Of a DNA stretch of 64,000 nt, positions 17,498-26,203 are shown piece by piece. This DNA comes from Melioribacteraceae bacterium (lineage in GTDB: Bacteria > Bacteroidota > Ignavibacteria > Ignavibacteriales > Melioribacteraceae): positions 62,001-126,000 of the forward strand of contig JAFGMI010000024.1 in NCBI GenBank assembly GCA_016927595.1, read 5' to 3'. The notes under the pieces are model-generated. The model was not told the origin of the DNA. It was given only the letters and a program-made list of their open reading frames with translations, and made no database searches. How positions within the stretch are numbered: the stretch's first letter is position 1; every line of letters begins with the position of its first letter. The translations under genes and the position numbers were made by a program.

Positions 17498-19183
17498 ATG
17501 TTCCCGAATAAGAATCTTCTGAAAAGTTTCGTTAATATGGTTGTATCACGCAGCAAATATTTCGAATTGGAAAATAAAAGACTTATTATACTGCCTCTGC
17601 AGATAATTGCCGCTATAGTTGTTATAGCAGGTGCATTTGCACTGATGTTCGAGGTTACATACTTTGCAGAATTTTCATTTGATATCTATTTCGGACGGCT
17701 AATCGCAACAGGCATAGGATTTTTGATCCTGGTTATCTCTAATTTCGAAATAGGGCAGAAACACCCCACCATTCTTATACATGTTCTTCTTCTGACAATA
17801 ATCGCATCGTTCGCTTCAATAATCATCACCATACCTGAAAGTTTATATATTAACTCCCATCTGCTGGCTCTCGTTCTTTTTACGAGCGCTCTCTTTCTTA
17901 ACTGGGATTTGAAGAATCAGATAATTGTTGCGATTTATTATAATATACTTTTTGCATCTTCCATTCTGCTCACGGATAAATCAATTTATTTTCTTCCCAG
18001 CATGTATGCCTCGGTTGTTTATGTAATAATTATAAGTTTGTTAAGTATTGTTGCATCATCAATCAACTACAGATTAAGACAAAGAAGTATAGAGAAGACA
18101 TTTGAAGCGAGAGATTTTTTCGAAAATTCTACCGAAGCTTTATTTAAAGCCAGCATCGAAACGCTTAAGATCAATACGGTTAATCCTTCTTTCTTAAAAT
18201 TATTTGAATTCGGTAAAGGGGAGTCGGATCTCAAGAATTATATATTTTCAGATATTTTTTCAACACCGGAGGAATTTGAAAAATTTTCGCTGGCGCTTGA
18301 AGCTGATCTGTACCTGAGAGATTATGCTGCAAAACTTAAAACAATAAACAATCAGGAATTTATAGCGTCTCTAATTGTCCGTATTTCTGATGATATCTCA
18401 GGTCAGCATAAATTTATTGAAGGAAGTGTACGCGATATAACCAGTGAGAAACTGGCGGAAGAGAAAATAAAGAAATACAGCCAGGAATTAAAAAACCTTA
18501 ATGATTCCAAGGACAAATTTTTTTCTATCGTTGCGCATGATTTAATAAGTCCGTTCAGTGCCGTAATCGGTTATTCCGAAATACTTGCGAGTGAATTTCG
18601 TGAACTTGAACTTGACCAGATAGGGCAGTTTGCATCCGATATAAACTCGATTTCACAGAAAGCCCACAATCTGTTAAGCGAACTGTTAGACTGGTCAAGA
18701 ATTCAGACGGGCAGGATGCCTTATGAACCACAGAAAGTCCAGGTCCATTCACTCGCAAATGATCTGGGCGAACTATATTTTGAATCTCTGAAAAGTAAGA
18801 ATTTATCTCTCGTTAACAAGATAAATCCGGATCATTTGGTTATTGCCGACTACAAAATGGTAGGAACCATTTTGAGAAATCTAATCTCAAATGCCATCAA
18901 GTTTTCGCATCACGGCGGGAAGGTTTCCGTTACATCAACAAGAATAAATGAGAAAATTCAGTTTTGTGTCGAAGATGAGGGAATTGGAATAAAGCAGTCT
19001 GATATTGACAAACTCTTTAAGATAGATGTGCATCACACGCAAATTGGCACAGGGCAGGAAAAAGGTACCGGACTGGGTTTGATTCTTTGCAAAGAATTAG
19101 TAAAGAAAAATAATGGCGACATTTGGGTTGAAAGCGAGGATGGAAGAGGTGCGAAATTTATATTTACTTTAATGTCGGCTTAA
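17498..19183 (+). CDS. Membrane sensor histidine kinase with a PAS-like domain
   Basis: A 561-residue sensor kinase. The N-terminal 190 residues hold about six hydrophobic membrane segments; a PAS-like region follows (about residues 205-310), then the dimerisation/phosphoacceptor domain with FSIVAHDLISPF (His near residue 347) and the ATP-binding domain with N box NLISNAIKFS (about 461), G1 EDEGIGI and G2 GTGLGL (about 523). It would autophosphorylate on His and pass phosphate to a response regulator, but none is encoded nearby, so it is an orphan kinase. Start: ATG 17498; TTG 17492 is also in frame. The signal sensed cannot be told. The gene stands alone between a terminator and a 390-nt spacer. 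Confidence 0.9.
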   Translation: MFPNKNLLKSFVNMVVSRSKYFELENKRLIILPLQIIAAIVVIAGAFALMFEVTYFAEFSFDIYFGRLIATGIGFLILVISNFEIGQKHPTILIHVLLLTIIASFASIIITIPESLYINSHLLALVLFTSALFLNWDLKNQIIVAIYYNILFASSILLTDKSIYFLPSMYASVVYVIIISLLSIVASSINYRLRQRSIEKTFEARDFFENSTEALFKASIETLKINTVNPSFLKLFEFGKGESDLKNYIFSDIFSTPEEFEKFSLALEADLYLRDYAAKLKTINNQEFIASLIVRISDDISGQHKFIEGSVRDITSEKLAEEKIKKYSQELKNLNDSKDKFFSIVAHDLISPFSAVIGYSEILASEFRELELDQIGQFASDINSISQKAHNLLSELLDWSRIQTGRMPYEPQKVQVHSLANDLGELYFESLKSKNLSLVNKINPDHLVIADYKMVGTILRNLISNAIKFSHHGGKVSVTSTRINEKIQFCVEDEGIGIKQSDIDKLFKIDVHHTQIGTGQEKGTGLGLILCKELVKKNNGDIWVESEDGRGAKFIFTLMSA

Positions 19184-19573
19184 ATTAGATTTAATGAGAC
19201 TTCGACTGTATTTACAGGTCAAATGTATTTTTTACTTGTCAGCATGTAAAATATTCATCTCTCCTCCGGTAGAATTTTTAAGTCTTTATCGGCAAAAACT
19301 CCAGCAAACATGTATTCAAATTAAATCGATTATTTTCGGCTAAAAACGAAAGAAATTTCTAAAGTAAAATTTCATATAGATTCTATAAATAATTTTATTA
19401 TTTTGCTTTATGGCACAGAACTTGTCGAAAATACGCTTATATTGATTTTACAGTCTAATTGATAAAATTAAATTTATTACTTACTTTGAATTGCACCATT
19501 ATTCTTGATATCATGCAATTTATACCAATTTTTTGTACTGCTTCATTTATTGCTAAAAAATTAAGAGGTTGAA
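19184..19573 (+). other. 390-nt intergenic spacer with candidate promoters and an inverted repeat
   Basis: There is no gene here. Three signals can be seen. TGGCAC-N5-TTG at 19411-19424 resembles a sigma-54 -24/-12 element (with GT in place of GC at -12). TTG (19459-19461), 19 nt, TTACTTTG (19481-19488) is near the Bacteroidota -33/-7 consensus. A perfect 7-bp inverted repeat AATTGCA (19489-19495) / TGCAATT (19514-19520) lies just downstream and could be an operator. No terminator for the kinase gene was found. Confidence 0.5.
19411..19426 (+). promoter_or_regulatory. Candidate sigma-54 promoter for the repeat lipoprotein
   Basis: The bases TGGCACAGAACTTGTC carry the TGGCAC and TTG blocks at the correct spacing for an RpoN promoter. 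The mismatch (TTGT instead of TTGC) is at the most conserved -12 position, which weakens the call. It lies about 150 nt upstream of the lipoprotein start at 19574. No enhancer-binding regulator is encoded in the window. Confidence 0.35.
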
Positions 19574-22500
19574 ATGAAAAAAGTGCTAGTGCTTGTATCG
19601 ATGTTAATGCTGATGATACTGATATCATGCGAGCTCAAACAAGAATCAACCGATGATGGAACCGTAACCCCTACCGAAGAAACTATTATAATTTCGACAC
19701 CAGCTTCAGGGACTGAACTTGTAGCAGCTGAATCCTACGAGATTCAATGGAATAGCGACGTTACGCAGAATGTAAATATTCAATATACGACGAATAATGG
19801 CAGCAGCTGGATAAATATTATATCGAATATAGAAAACACGGGCAGCTATATCTGGGATCCTGTTCCGAATACACCTTCTGCACAGTGCAGAATTAAAATA
19901 TTTACTCTCGATTCAACAGTTACTGCTCTGAGTACAGGGTTTTTCAGTATACTGGAACCTGCACAGAAATCATTGAAAGTTGATGCACCAGACGGCGGCG
20001 AAGTACTGATCGTCGACGAAGAATTCGACATAAAATGGACTTCAGTGAGTATTCGTGATGTTAAAATTCAATTTTCAACAGATAACGGAAGCACCTGGAA
20101 CTCGATTGTTGAAAGCTTCCCGGCAGATTCAGGGATATATAATTGGAACCCGATACCTAATTCAACATCTATTCAATGCCTTGTAAAAATCTCAGATATA
20201 AAATCAGATACTTTAAGTGATGTAAGTGATGCAACATTTGCAATAAGTGTTCCTAAAAATATTTCAGTAGTCGCACCGAATGGCGGCGAGAGCTGGACGG
20301 GAAACACGAACCAGACTATCAGGTGGTACAGCTCGGAAGTGGAAAACGTTAAAATAGAGTATACACTTGATAATGGAGTAAGCTGGAATATAATTGTAGC
20401 AAGCACACCGAGCGACGGTTTTTATACATGGGACCCGATTCCTAACTCACCATCTTCCAACGCAAAGATAAGGGTGACAAATATTGCCGATGGAGGATTT
20501 CCTTCGGATGAAAGCGATGGTGTTTTTAATATCGAACCGGAAGTATTTATAACCGTGATGGAACCGAACGGAGACGAAGAGTGGTTGAGTGGTTCCGGAC
20601 ACTATATTAAATGGAACACCTCAAAACCTGATGCAGGTTCACAATCACTAAGTGTTCCGGTTAATCCGGGAAGTGATAAAGCATCGCGGCTTATTAAATT
20701 AAACGACGAAAGAACGATTAAAAGCAAGAGCAATATTGCTGCAGGGTATTCGGTAAATTCTTCAAGCTCGCAGGGAACAGGAAAGATTAAATCGGTTTCA
20801 GATGTAAAGATAGAATACAGTACCAATAATGGCGGGAGCTGGTATACAATCGTTGAGAGTACACCGAACATAGGATATTACTTGTGGAATCCGCTGCCGG
20901 TTCACAACTCTGTATTGTGTGTTGTAAGAGTAAGCGACGCTGCCGACGGTGTTCCGTTTGATCTTTCGGATAACAGTTTTACCATTTCTCAATACCCCAG
21001 TCTGCAACTGGTTGTGGAAACTCCGAATGGCGGAGAGGAATGGAATTCGGGGACGACACAGACTATCAAGTGGACTTCTACAGGTATAACATCGGTAGCG
21101 ATTGATTATTCTACCAACAACGGTGTAAGCTGGATTACTATCGAAGAGAATATTCCGAGTTCCGGTTATTATACATGGAACCAGGTTCCCAACACTGCTT
21201 CGAACAATTGTAAGGTAAGAATCAGGAATGTCGATAACAGCGGTGTACCATTCGATGAAAGCAACGGGACATTTGCAATACTTCCGGAACCTGGTATAAC
21301 CGTTAAGACTCCGAACGGGGGTGAGATACTTCAGACAGGCACGAGCAATAACGTTACCTGGACTTCCGAGAACATTCAAGATGTTAAGGTAGAGCTAACT
21401 ACAAATAACGGAGCTAGTTGGAGTGTAATTGAGGCAACAACACCCAGCGATGGGAATTATACGTGGACTACAATACCAGACATAAACTCATCTCTTTGCA
21501 AGATACGGGTTAGTGATGCCAGCGACGGAATTCCTTCTGATATTTCCGATCAGGTTTTTACAATAACCAATCAGATTGAACAGACTGTTGAAGTTCAGAT
21601 ACCCAACGGCGGCGAGTTATGGGAAGCAAGCACTTCCAAACTTATACAATGGGCGAGCAACGGGATAGATTCCGTTAGAATTGAATATTCATCCAACAAC
21701 GGAATAAGCTGGACTACAATTGCCGAGCGGGTTGAAAATACAGGCTCTTTTGACTGGACCGTTCCGAATGTGAATTCCACTCAGGCTAAAATCAGGGTGC
21801 GTGATTCGAAAGACAATGAACCATCAGATGAAAGCAACGGTACATTCACGATTAGACAGGCAGGATCATTGAAAATACTTAAACCTGAATCAGGAGATGT
21901 ATGGATTTCGGGTGATGCCAACAGAATCGAATGGGAAGCCCAGAACGTTGAGAAGATAAAAATAGAATATACATTGAGCGATGCAATTTACGACCCCGAA
22001 GCAAGTTTCTTTGATGATGAGTGGATAACTTTAACCGAAGATGCCCCTGGCGCTGCTGGATTTTATGAAGCGCGGTTCACTACACCTTCCAACCTCTACA
22101 GAATTAGAATCAGCGATTCGCAGCTCGATTCACCAGTAGATTTTTCGGGATTGTTTACGGTTAAAGCGAGACCTGTAAAGAGTATAGCTGTACAATCGCC
22201 TAACGGTGCAGAACAACTTTTTGCTGGTTCAAGTTACTCCATTAAATGGACGTCCAGCAGTATACAATTTGTAAACATCGATTATACTACCAATAATGGG
22301 GCAACCTGGGATAATATAGTAAATAACACTGAGAGTGACGGAATTTACAACTGGAATGCTGTGCCCAGCTTAAGTTCTTCACTTTGCAAGGTTAGAATTG
22401 TTGATGCTGAAAACGACCAGTTCTTTGACGAATCCGACGCCAACTTTGAAATAGTTTACCAGAACGAAACAATTACTCTTACTTCACCAAACGGCGGCGA

Positions 22501-24526
22501 AGCATGGCAGGCAGGAACAACCCAGGAGATTACATGGCAGCATACAGGTATTCAAAATGTTAAGATTGAACTTACAACAAACAACGGAATATCCTGGTCC
22601 ACAGTCGTTGCATCAACTCCTTCTGACGGATACTATACATGGACACAGATCCCGTTAACCGCGTCAACAAACTGCAAGATAAAAATAAGCGATGCCGATG
22701 ACAGTATGCCTTCCGACGATAGTGATGAATTCTTTACTATATCACCCGAACCGGGCATTACAGTAATATCGCCTAACGGAGGCGAAAGCTTCCTTACCGG
22801 TACGGCAACGACAATCAGATGGACATCAGTGAATATTGATAATGTGAAAATTGAATATACAACCAACGGCGGTGCAAGTTGGGCTATTATCTCATCAGAA
22901 ACTCCAAGCGACGGTGCTTTTTCATGGGAAAATATCCCCGACTTGAATTCGCTTCTCTGCCAGGTTAGAATAAGCGATGCCGACGACTATGCACCTCTGG
23001 ATATTTCCGATTCGTATTTTGAAATCACTAATCAGGTTGAACAGACAATTAATGTATTGGCGCCAAACGGCGGAGAATTGTACGAAGCAGGTACAACCCG
23101 GAATATAACCTGGTCTGGAAGCGGAGTTTCAAAAGTATCTGTCGAATTTACGAACAATAACGGATTGTCTTGGCAATCGATTGCAACCAATATCGACAAC
23201 ACAGGCGCAATTGAATGGTCGATTCCTATCACATTGAATTCGCCTCAGTGTAAAATACGCGTTAAAGATGCAGACGACGACGTACCGACAGATGAGAGCG
23301 ACGGCACGTTTACTGTTAAACCGGCTCAGTCTATTACAATTATCAGCCCTGTCGGCGGTGAAATATACGATGCAGGAGAAGCAATCACAATTCAATGGAA
23401 CGCTACAGGGATTGAGAACGTTGGTATCCGATACACAACGACAAACGGTTTAGGTTCATTTGATGAACCCTCATTCTATACACTGACTTCAAGTACACCT
23501 AACACGGGTGAACTATTGACTAGTTTTTCTGTACCGTCGAACCTGTACTATATAGAAATTTATGACGCTTATGATGATGCGCCGCGGGCAAGAAGTATCG
23601 GTAACTTTACAATTCTGCCCCAGCAGACGCCAAGCATTACGGTTATTTCACCTAACGGCGGCGAAGCTTTGCTTCAGGATGAAACTCATAATATCTTATG
23701 GAATTCAAAAGCTGTAGAGAATGTTGCAATTGAAGTTTCAACCAACGGCGGTGCGACATGGACCAGTATTACTACCAGCACACCAAGCGATGGCAACTAC
23801 AATTGGGATGTAAGTACCGTATTAAACCTGACTTCAAAAAGTGACAATTGCCTGCTCAGGATTTCGGATGCAAACTCAGTCTCCATATTTGATGAATCGG
23901 ACGGTTATTTTACGGTGCAGCCAGCGGTAAAATATGTTAATTTAATCTCACCTAACGGCGGCGAGGAATGGGATTATGATGAAGGTCATATGCTTGTCTG
24001 GGAATCAGCAGGTATTACTTTTGTTAACATCTATTTCTCTTATGATAACGGTGTAACATGGCAGAAGGTTGCAAATAACGTTCCTAATACAGGTGGTTAC
24101 GAATGGGATCCACCGAATGTAGATGTAAGTCTTGGCAGGATTAAAATTGAAGATGCTACAGATGCTACAATTTCCGATATAAGCGATGGTACGTTCAAAC
24201 TGGATAATCTCGAGACTGTTTTCAGACCGTTTGTTTATATTGTTCAGCCTATCGGATCGAGTGTGCTGACGGCGGGAACTGTTTTTGATATTACCTGGAA
24301 TAATAGCGAGGATATTGTAAGTGTAGATATCGAGTACTCTGCTGATAACGGTCAAACCTGGGCAAATGTTGTTTTGGGTTATACGCAGACAGCCTGGGAT
24401 CAGCTGAATACATTCTCCTGGAATGTCCCGGCTACTACTACTACCGGAAGAATCAGGATAACAGGTTATGATGTAAATGGTGGACAGGTAATTCAGACCA
24501 TAACTGATCCTTTCACAATTCAATAA
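19574..24526 (+). CDS. Giant surface lipoprotein built of 16 PNGGE/TNNGxSW repeats
   Basis: The 1650-residue product has a lipoprotein signal (lipobox LISC, Cys near residue 19) and then 16 tandem beta-sandwich-like repeats of about 95-100 residues, each with SPNGGExW, IxWTS, VxIxYTTNNGxSW, TPSDGxYTW and KIRIxDAxDxxPSDxSDxxFTI. This resembles Kre9/KNH-type (Ser-Thr-rich membrane-anchored) repeats common in secreted Bacteroidota-group proteins. There is no type IX sorting domain at the C terminus, so anchoring should be by lipid. Repeat 4 has an insert of about 55 residues; repeats 8 and 13 are divergent. Repeats 5-9 and 10-14 look like a duplicated five-unit block. An AAGAGGTTGAAATG start context supports ATG 19574. 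An adhesive or scaffold role is inferred. It stands alone, followed by a terminator. Confidence 0.85.
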   Translation: MKKVLVLVSMLMLMILISCELKQESTDDGTVTPTEETIIISTPASGTELVAAESYEIQWNSDVTQNVNIQYTTNNGSSWINIISNIENTGSYIWDPVPNTPSAQCRIKIFTLDSTVTALSTGFFSILEPAQKSLKVDAPDGGEVLIVDEEFDIKWTSVSIRDVKIQFSTDNGSTWNSIVESFPADSGIYNWNPIPNSTSIQCLVKISDIKSDTLSDVSDATFAISVPKNISVVAPNGGESWTGNTNQTIRWYSSEVENVKIEYTLDNGVSWNIIVASTPSDGFYTWDPIPNSPSSNAKIRVTNIADGGFPSDESDGVFNIEPEVFITVMEPNGDEEWLSGSGHYIKWNTSKPDAGSQSLSVPVNPGSDKASRLIKLNDERTIKSKSNIAAGYSVNSSSSQGTGKIKSVSDVKIEYSTNNGGSWYTIVESTPNIGYYLWNPLPVHNSVLCVVRVSDAADGVPFDLSDNSFTISQYPSLQLVVETPNGGEEWNSGTTQTIKWTSTGITSVAIDYSTNNGVSWITIEENIPSSGYYTWNQVPNTASNNCKVRIRNVDNSGVPFDESNGTFAILPEPGITVKTPNGGEILQTGTSNNVTWTSENIQDVKVELTTNNGASWSVIEATTPSDGNYTWTTIPDINSSLCKIRVSDASDGIPSDISDQVFTITNQIEQTVEVQIPNGGELWEASTSKLIQWASNGIDSVRIEYSSNNGISWTTIAERVENTGSFDWTVPNVNSTQAKIRVRDSKDNEPSDESNGTFTIRQAGSLKILKPESGDVWISGDANRIEWEAQNVEKIKIEYTLSDAIYDPEASFFDDEWITLTEDAPGAAGFYEARFTTPSNLYRIRISDSQLDSPVDFSGLFTVKARPVKSIAVQSPNGAEQLFAGSSYSIKWTSSSIQFVNIDYTTNNGATWDNIVNNTESDGIYNWNAVPSLSSSLCKVRIVDAENDQFFDESDANFEIVYQNETITLTSPNGGEAWQAGTTQEITWQHTGIQNVKIELTTNNGISWSTVVASTPSDGYYTWTQIPLTASTNCKIKISDADDSMPSDDSDEFFTISPEPGITVISPNGGESFLTGTATTIRWTSVNIDNVKIEYTTNGGASWAIISSETPSDGAFSWENIPDLNSLLCQVRISDADDYAPLDISDSYFEITNQVEQTINVLAPNGGELYEAGTTRNITWSGSGVSKVSVEFTNNNGLSWQSIATNIDNTGAIEWSIPITLNSPQCKIRVKDADDDVPTDESDGTFTVKPAQSITIISPVGGEIYDAGEAITIQWNATGIENVGIRYTTTNGLGSFDEPSFYTLTSSTPNTGELLTSFSVPSNLYYIEIYDAYDDAPRARSIGNFTILPQQTPSITVISPNGGEALLQDETHNILWNSKAVENVAIEVSTNGGATWTSITTSTPSDGNYNWDVSTVLNLTSKSDNCLLRISDANSVSIFDESDGYFTVQPAVKYVNLISPNGGEEWDYDEGHMLVWESAGITFVNIYFSYDNGVTWQKVANNVPNTGGYEWDPPNVDVSLGRIKIEDATDATISDISDGTFKLDNLETVFRPFVYIVQPIGSSVLTAGTVFDITWNNSEDIVSVDIEYSADNGQTWANVVLGYTQTAWDQLNTFSWNVPATTTTGRIRITGYDVNGGQVIQTITDPFTIQ
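19667..24523 (+). repeat. 16 tandem coding repeats of about 290 nt
   Basis: Approximate unit starts are 19685, 19970, 20263, 20551, 21007, 21295, 21586, 21868, 22183, 22468, 22756, 23047, 23332, 23635, 23932 and 24229. The units are diverged at protein level. A longer period of about 1.46 kb is visible: units 5-9 correspond in order to units 10-14, for example shared endings EPG (5 and 10) and ITNQ(I/V)EQT (6 and 11), and a shared PSNLY segment in the odd units 8 and 13. Confidence 0.8.
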
Positions 24527-24546
24527 CCATAAAAGTATTATTTAAG

Positions 24547-24581
24547 AAAAGGCTGTAATCGATAAGAATACAGCCTTTTTT
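24547..24581 (+). terminator. Rho-independent terminator after the repeat lipoprotein
   Basis: The stem AAAAGGCTGTA (24547-24557) pairs with TACAGCCTTTT (24569-24579); the 3' arm ends in a T run. It separates the lipoprotein gene from the tRNA. Confidence 0.88.
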
Positions 24582-24583
24582 AT

Positions 24584-24616
24584 TTTGAAAATATTTGTGA
24601 ATTATTCTTAATTTTG
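24584..24616 (+). promoter_or_regulatory. Bacteroidota-type promoter for tRNA-Glu
   Basis: TTTG (24584-24587), a 21-nt spacer and TAATTTTG (24609-24616) match the TTTG / TAnnTTTG (-33/-7) consensus known from Bacteroides. Transcription would begin a few bases before the tRNA 5' end at 24628. The element supports placing the organism near the Bacteroidota. Confidence 0.55.
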
Positions 24617-24627
24617 TACCTGTTAAT

Positions 24628-24701
24628 GGCGCATTCGTCTAGTGGTCCAGGACGCAGCCCTCTCAAGGCTGAGATCACGGGTTCGAATCCCGTATGCGCT
24701 A
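24628..24701 (+). tRNA. tRNA-Glu (anticodon CTC)
   Basis: The 74-nt sequence folds into a standard cloverleaf: 7-bp acceptor GGCGCAT/ATGCGCT (with a G1-U72 wobble), D arm GTCT...GGAC with AGTGG in the loop, anticodon arm CAGCC-CTCTCAA-GGCTG giving anticodon CUC (codon GAG), and T arm ACGGG-TTCGAAT-CCCGT. The discriminator base is A and CCA is not encoded. A terminator follows at 24734. Confidence 0.96.
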
Positions 24702-24733
24702 CATCTTTGTTAAATACTCTTTGAATTTATATG

Positions 24734-24763
24734 AGAGAACTATACTGGTTCTCTTTTATTTTT
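24734..24763 (+). terminator. Rho-independent terminator after tRNA-Glu
   Basis: A perfect 7-bp stem AGAGAAC (24734-24740) / GTTCTCT (24748-24754) with a 7-nt loop is followed by TTTATTTTTAAA. Confidence 0.8.
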
Positions 24764-24776
24764 AAACGGATCGATA

Positions 24777-25448
24777 GTGTCTGATAAAGAATTAAAAAGG
24801 AAAGCCGTTAAGGTTATGGATATACTCAAAACGGTGTATCCGGGAGTGAAGCCCGCCCTTGAATACGATTCTGCATTTCAGCTCCTTATATCAACAATTC
24901 TTTCAGCTCAGTGCACTGATGAGAGAGTTAATATTGTTACACGCGATTTATTCAGGAAATATTTATCCCCGAAAGATTATGTTGATGTTGAAACCGAAGA
25001 GCTTGAAGCGGATATTTTCTCAACAGGATTTTATAAGCAGAAGGCAAAGAATATTAAGAAGTGCTGTCTGATTCTGATTAAGGATTATAACGGGCAGGTC
25101 CCGAGGGATTTTGATAAACTTGTCGAACTGCCAGGTGTCGGCAGGAAAACAGCCAGTGTTGTTGCAGGTAATGCCTTCGGTATCCCCGCGATTGCTGTGG
25201 ACACACATGTAAAAAGACTTTCGAATCTGATAGGCTTTAGCGATTCTGATGATCCTGAGAAAATTGAAGCAAGGCTTAAACAATTACTCCCCGAATCATA
25301 CTGGATAAATTCCTCGCACTGGCTCGCTACCCATGGCAGAAATATATGCATAGCCAGAAGACCAAAATGTTTTCAATGTATTATATCGGAGCTTTGTGAT
25401 AGTTATGATCCGGATTCAGTAATCAAATACAATAAAAAGAAAAGTTGA
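24777..25448 (+). CDS. nth: Endonuclease III (DNA glycosylase/AP lyase)
   Basis: The 223-residue enzyme removes oxidised pyrimidines from DNA in base excision repair. It has the helix-hairpin-helix motif LPGVGRKTA (about residues 115-123) with the catalytic Lys, the catalytic Asp in VDTHV (about 139-143), and a C-terminal iron-sulfur cluster loop with four cysteines spaced C-X6-C-X2-C-X5-C (about residues 191-207). Length and motifs are typical. The start is GTG at 24777; there is no in-frame ATG before the conserved region except internally. An HD hydrolase gene follows 7 nt later and is probably cotranscribed. Confidence 0.96.
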   Translation: MSDKELKRKAVKVMDILKTVYPGVKPALEYDSAFQLLISTILSAQCTDERVNIVTRDLFRKYLSPKDYVDVETEELEADIFSTGFYKQKAKNIKKCCLILIKDYNGQVPRDFDKLVELPGVGRKTASVVAGNAFGIPAIAVDTHVKRLSNLIGFSDSDDPEKIEARLKQLLPESYWINSSHWLATHGRNICIARRPKCFQCIISELCDSYDPDSVIKYNKKKS

Positions 25449-25455
25449 GGATGTA

Positions 25456-26022
25456 ATGATGGATAAAATGAGGGACAGAGAGTATTGCCATTCAATACTC
25501 AGGGAATTCACTAAAAACGACAGTCTTCTTAAGCATGCTTATGCAGTAGAAGCATGCGTAAAAGCTTACGCTGAAAAGTTTAACGAAGACGTACAGTATT
25601 GGAGCAACGTTGCGCTTCTTCATGATTTTGATTATGAGATGTATCCATCAGCAGAGGAGCATCCCTATAAAGGTTTTGAATTACTACAGGAGAGAGGATT
25701 CGATGAGAATTTCAGGAAGGCGATTCTTTCTCATGCTGATTATACGAATGAGCCGCGTGATACACTTCTGAAAAAGGTGCTGTTTGCATGCGATGAACTT
25801 GCCGGATTTATAACGGCTGTTACTTATGTGCGTCCAAACAGAAAAATCGAAGAGGTTGAGATTAAATCAGTTAAGAAGAAATTAAAGGATAAAGCTTTTG
25901 CACGTGCGGTTAGCAGGGAGGATATCAGAAAAGGAGCAGAGGAACTGGGAGTTGAACTGGATGAACACATTGAGTTCTGTATAAATGCTATGAAAAAAGA
26001 AAAGGATTTACTGGGACTTTGA
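25456..26022 (+). CDS. HD-domain metal-dependent phosphohydrolase
   Basis: A 188-residue single-domain HD protein. The metal-binding residues are visible as His in LLKHAYAVE, the HD pair in ALLHDFDYE (near residue 57), His in EEHP, and His in LSHADY further on. Such proteins hydrolyse phosphate esters, often of nucleotides, but the substrate is not known for this family. The start ATG at 25456 (a second ATG follows directly) has GAGG five nt upstream. It lies 7 nt after nth, suggesting an operon and perhaps a nucleotide-cleaning role alongside repair, which is inference. Confidence 0.85.
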   Translation: MMDKMRDREYCHSILREFTKNDSLLKHAYAVEACVKAYAEKFNEDVQYWSNVALLHDFDYEMYPSAEEHPYKGFELLQERGFDENFRKAILSHADYTNEPRDTLLKKVLFACDELAGFITAVTYVRPNRKIEEVEIKSVKKKLKDKAFARAVSREDIRKGAEELGVELDEHIEFCINAMKKEKDLLGL

Positions 26023-26058
26023 TCCTGATCAAAAGATTATCGTGAATTCCAAATTGAC

Positions 26059-26091
26059 TTGACATTTAAGTAAGATGTTAAGTAACTTTTG
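26059..26091 (+). promoter_or_regulatory. Candidate promoter for the type IX secretion operon
   Basis: TTGACA (26059-26064) is followed after 18 nt by TAACTT, which continues as TAACTTTTG. It can be read as a sigma-70 -35/-10 pair or as a Bacteroidota TTG-N21-(A)AnnTTTG element. It lies about 115 nt before the porU start. The assignment is by pattern only. Confidence 0.4.
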
Positions 26092-26203
26092 CATCATTAA
26101 AAGGGAGAATTGTAATATAGAGTATTTGCTACGATTTTTACATTGGCTTCTATAGGTTAAATCGTATATTTAAACTGTTAAGCTCCATAATAGGATTAAA
26201 TTG

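Noticed and set aside
20798-24523. Several long antisense reading frames across the repeat lipoprotein (for example 20798-21379 and 24005-24523, minus strand)
   Set aside because: They recur because the sense strand repeats; their products are Cys/Tyr/Arg-rich with no domain, signal or ribosome-binding site.
19667-24523. Repeat region as a CRISPR array or non-coding satellite
   Set aside because: Units are about 290 nt, diverged, and keep one continuous reading frame with conserved protein motifs.
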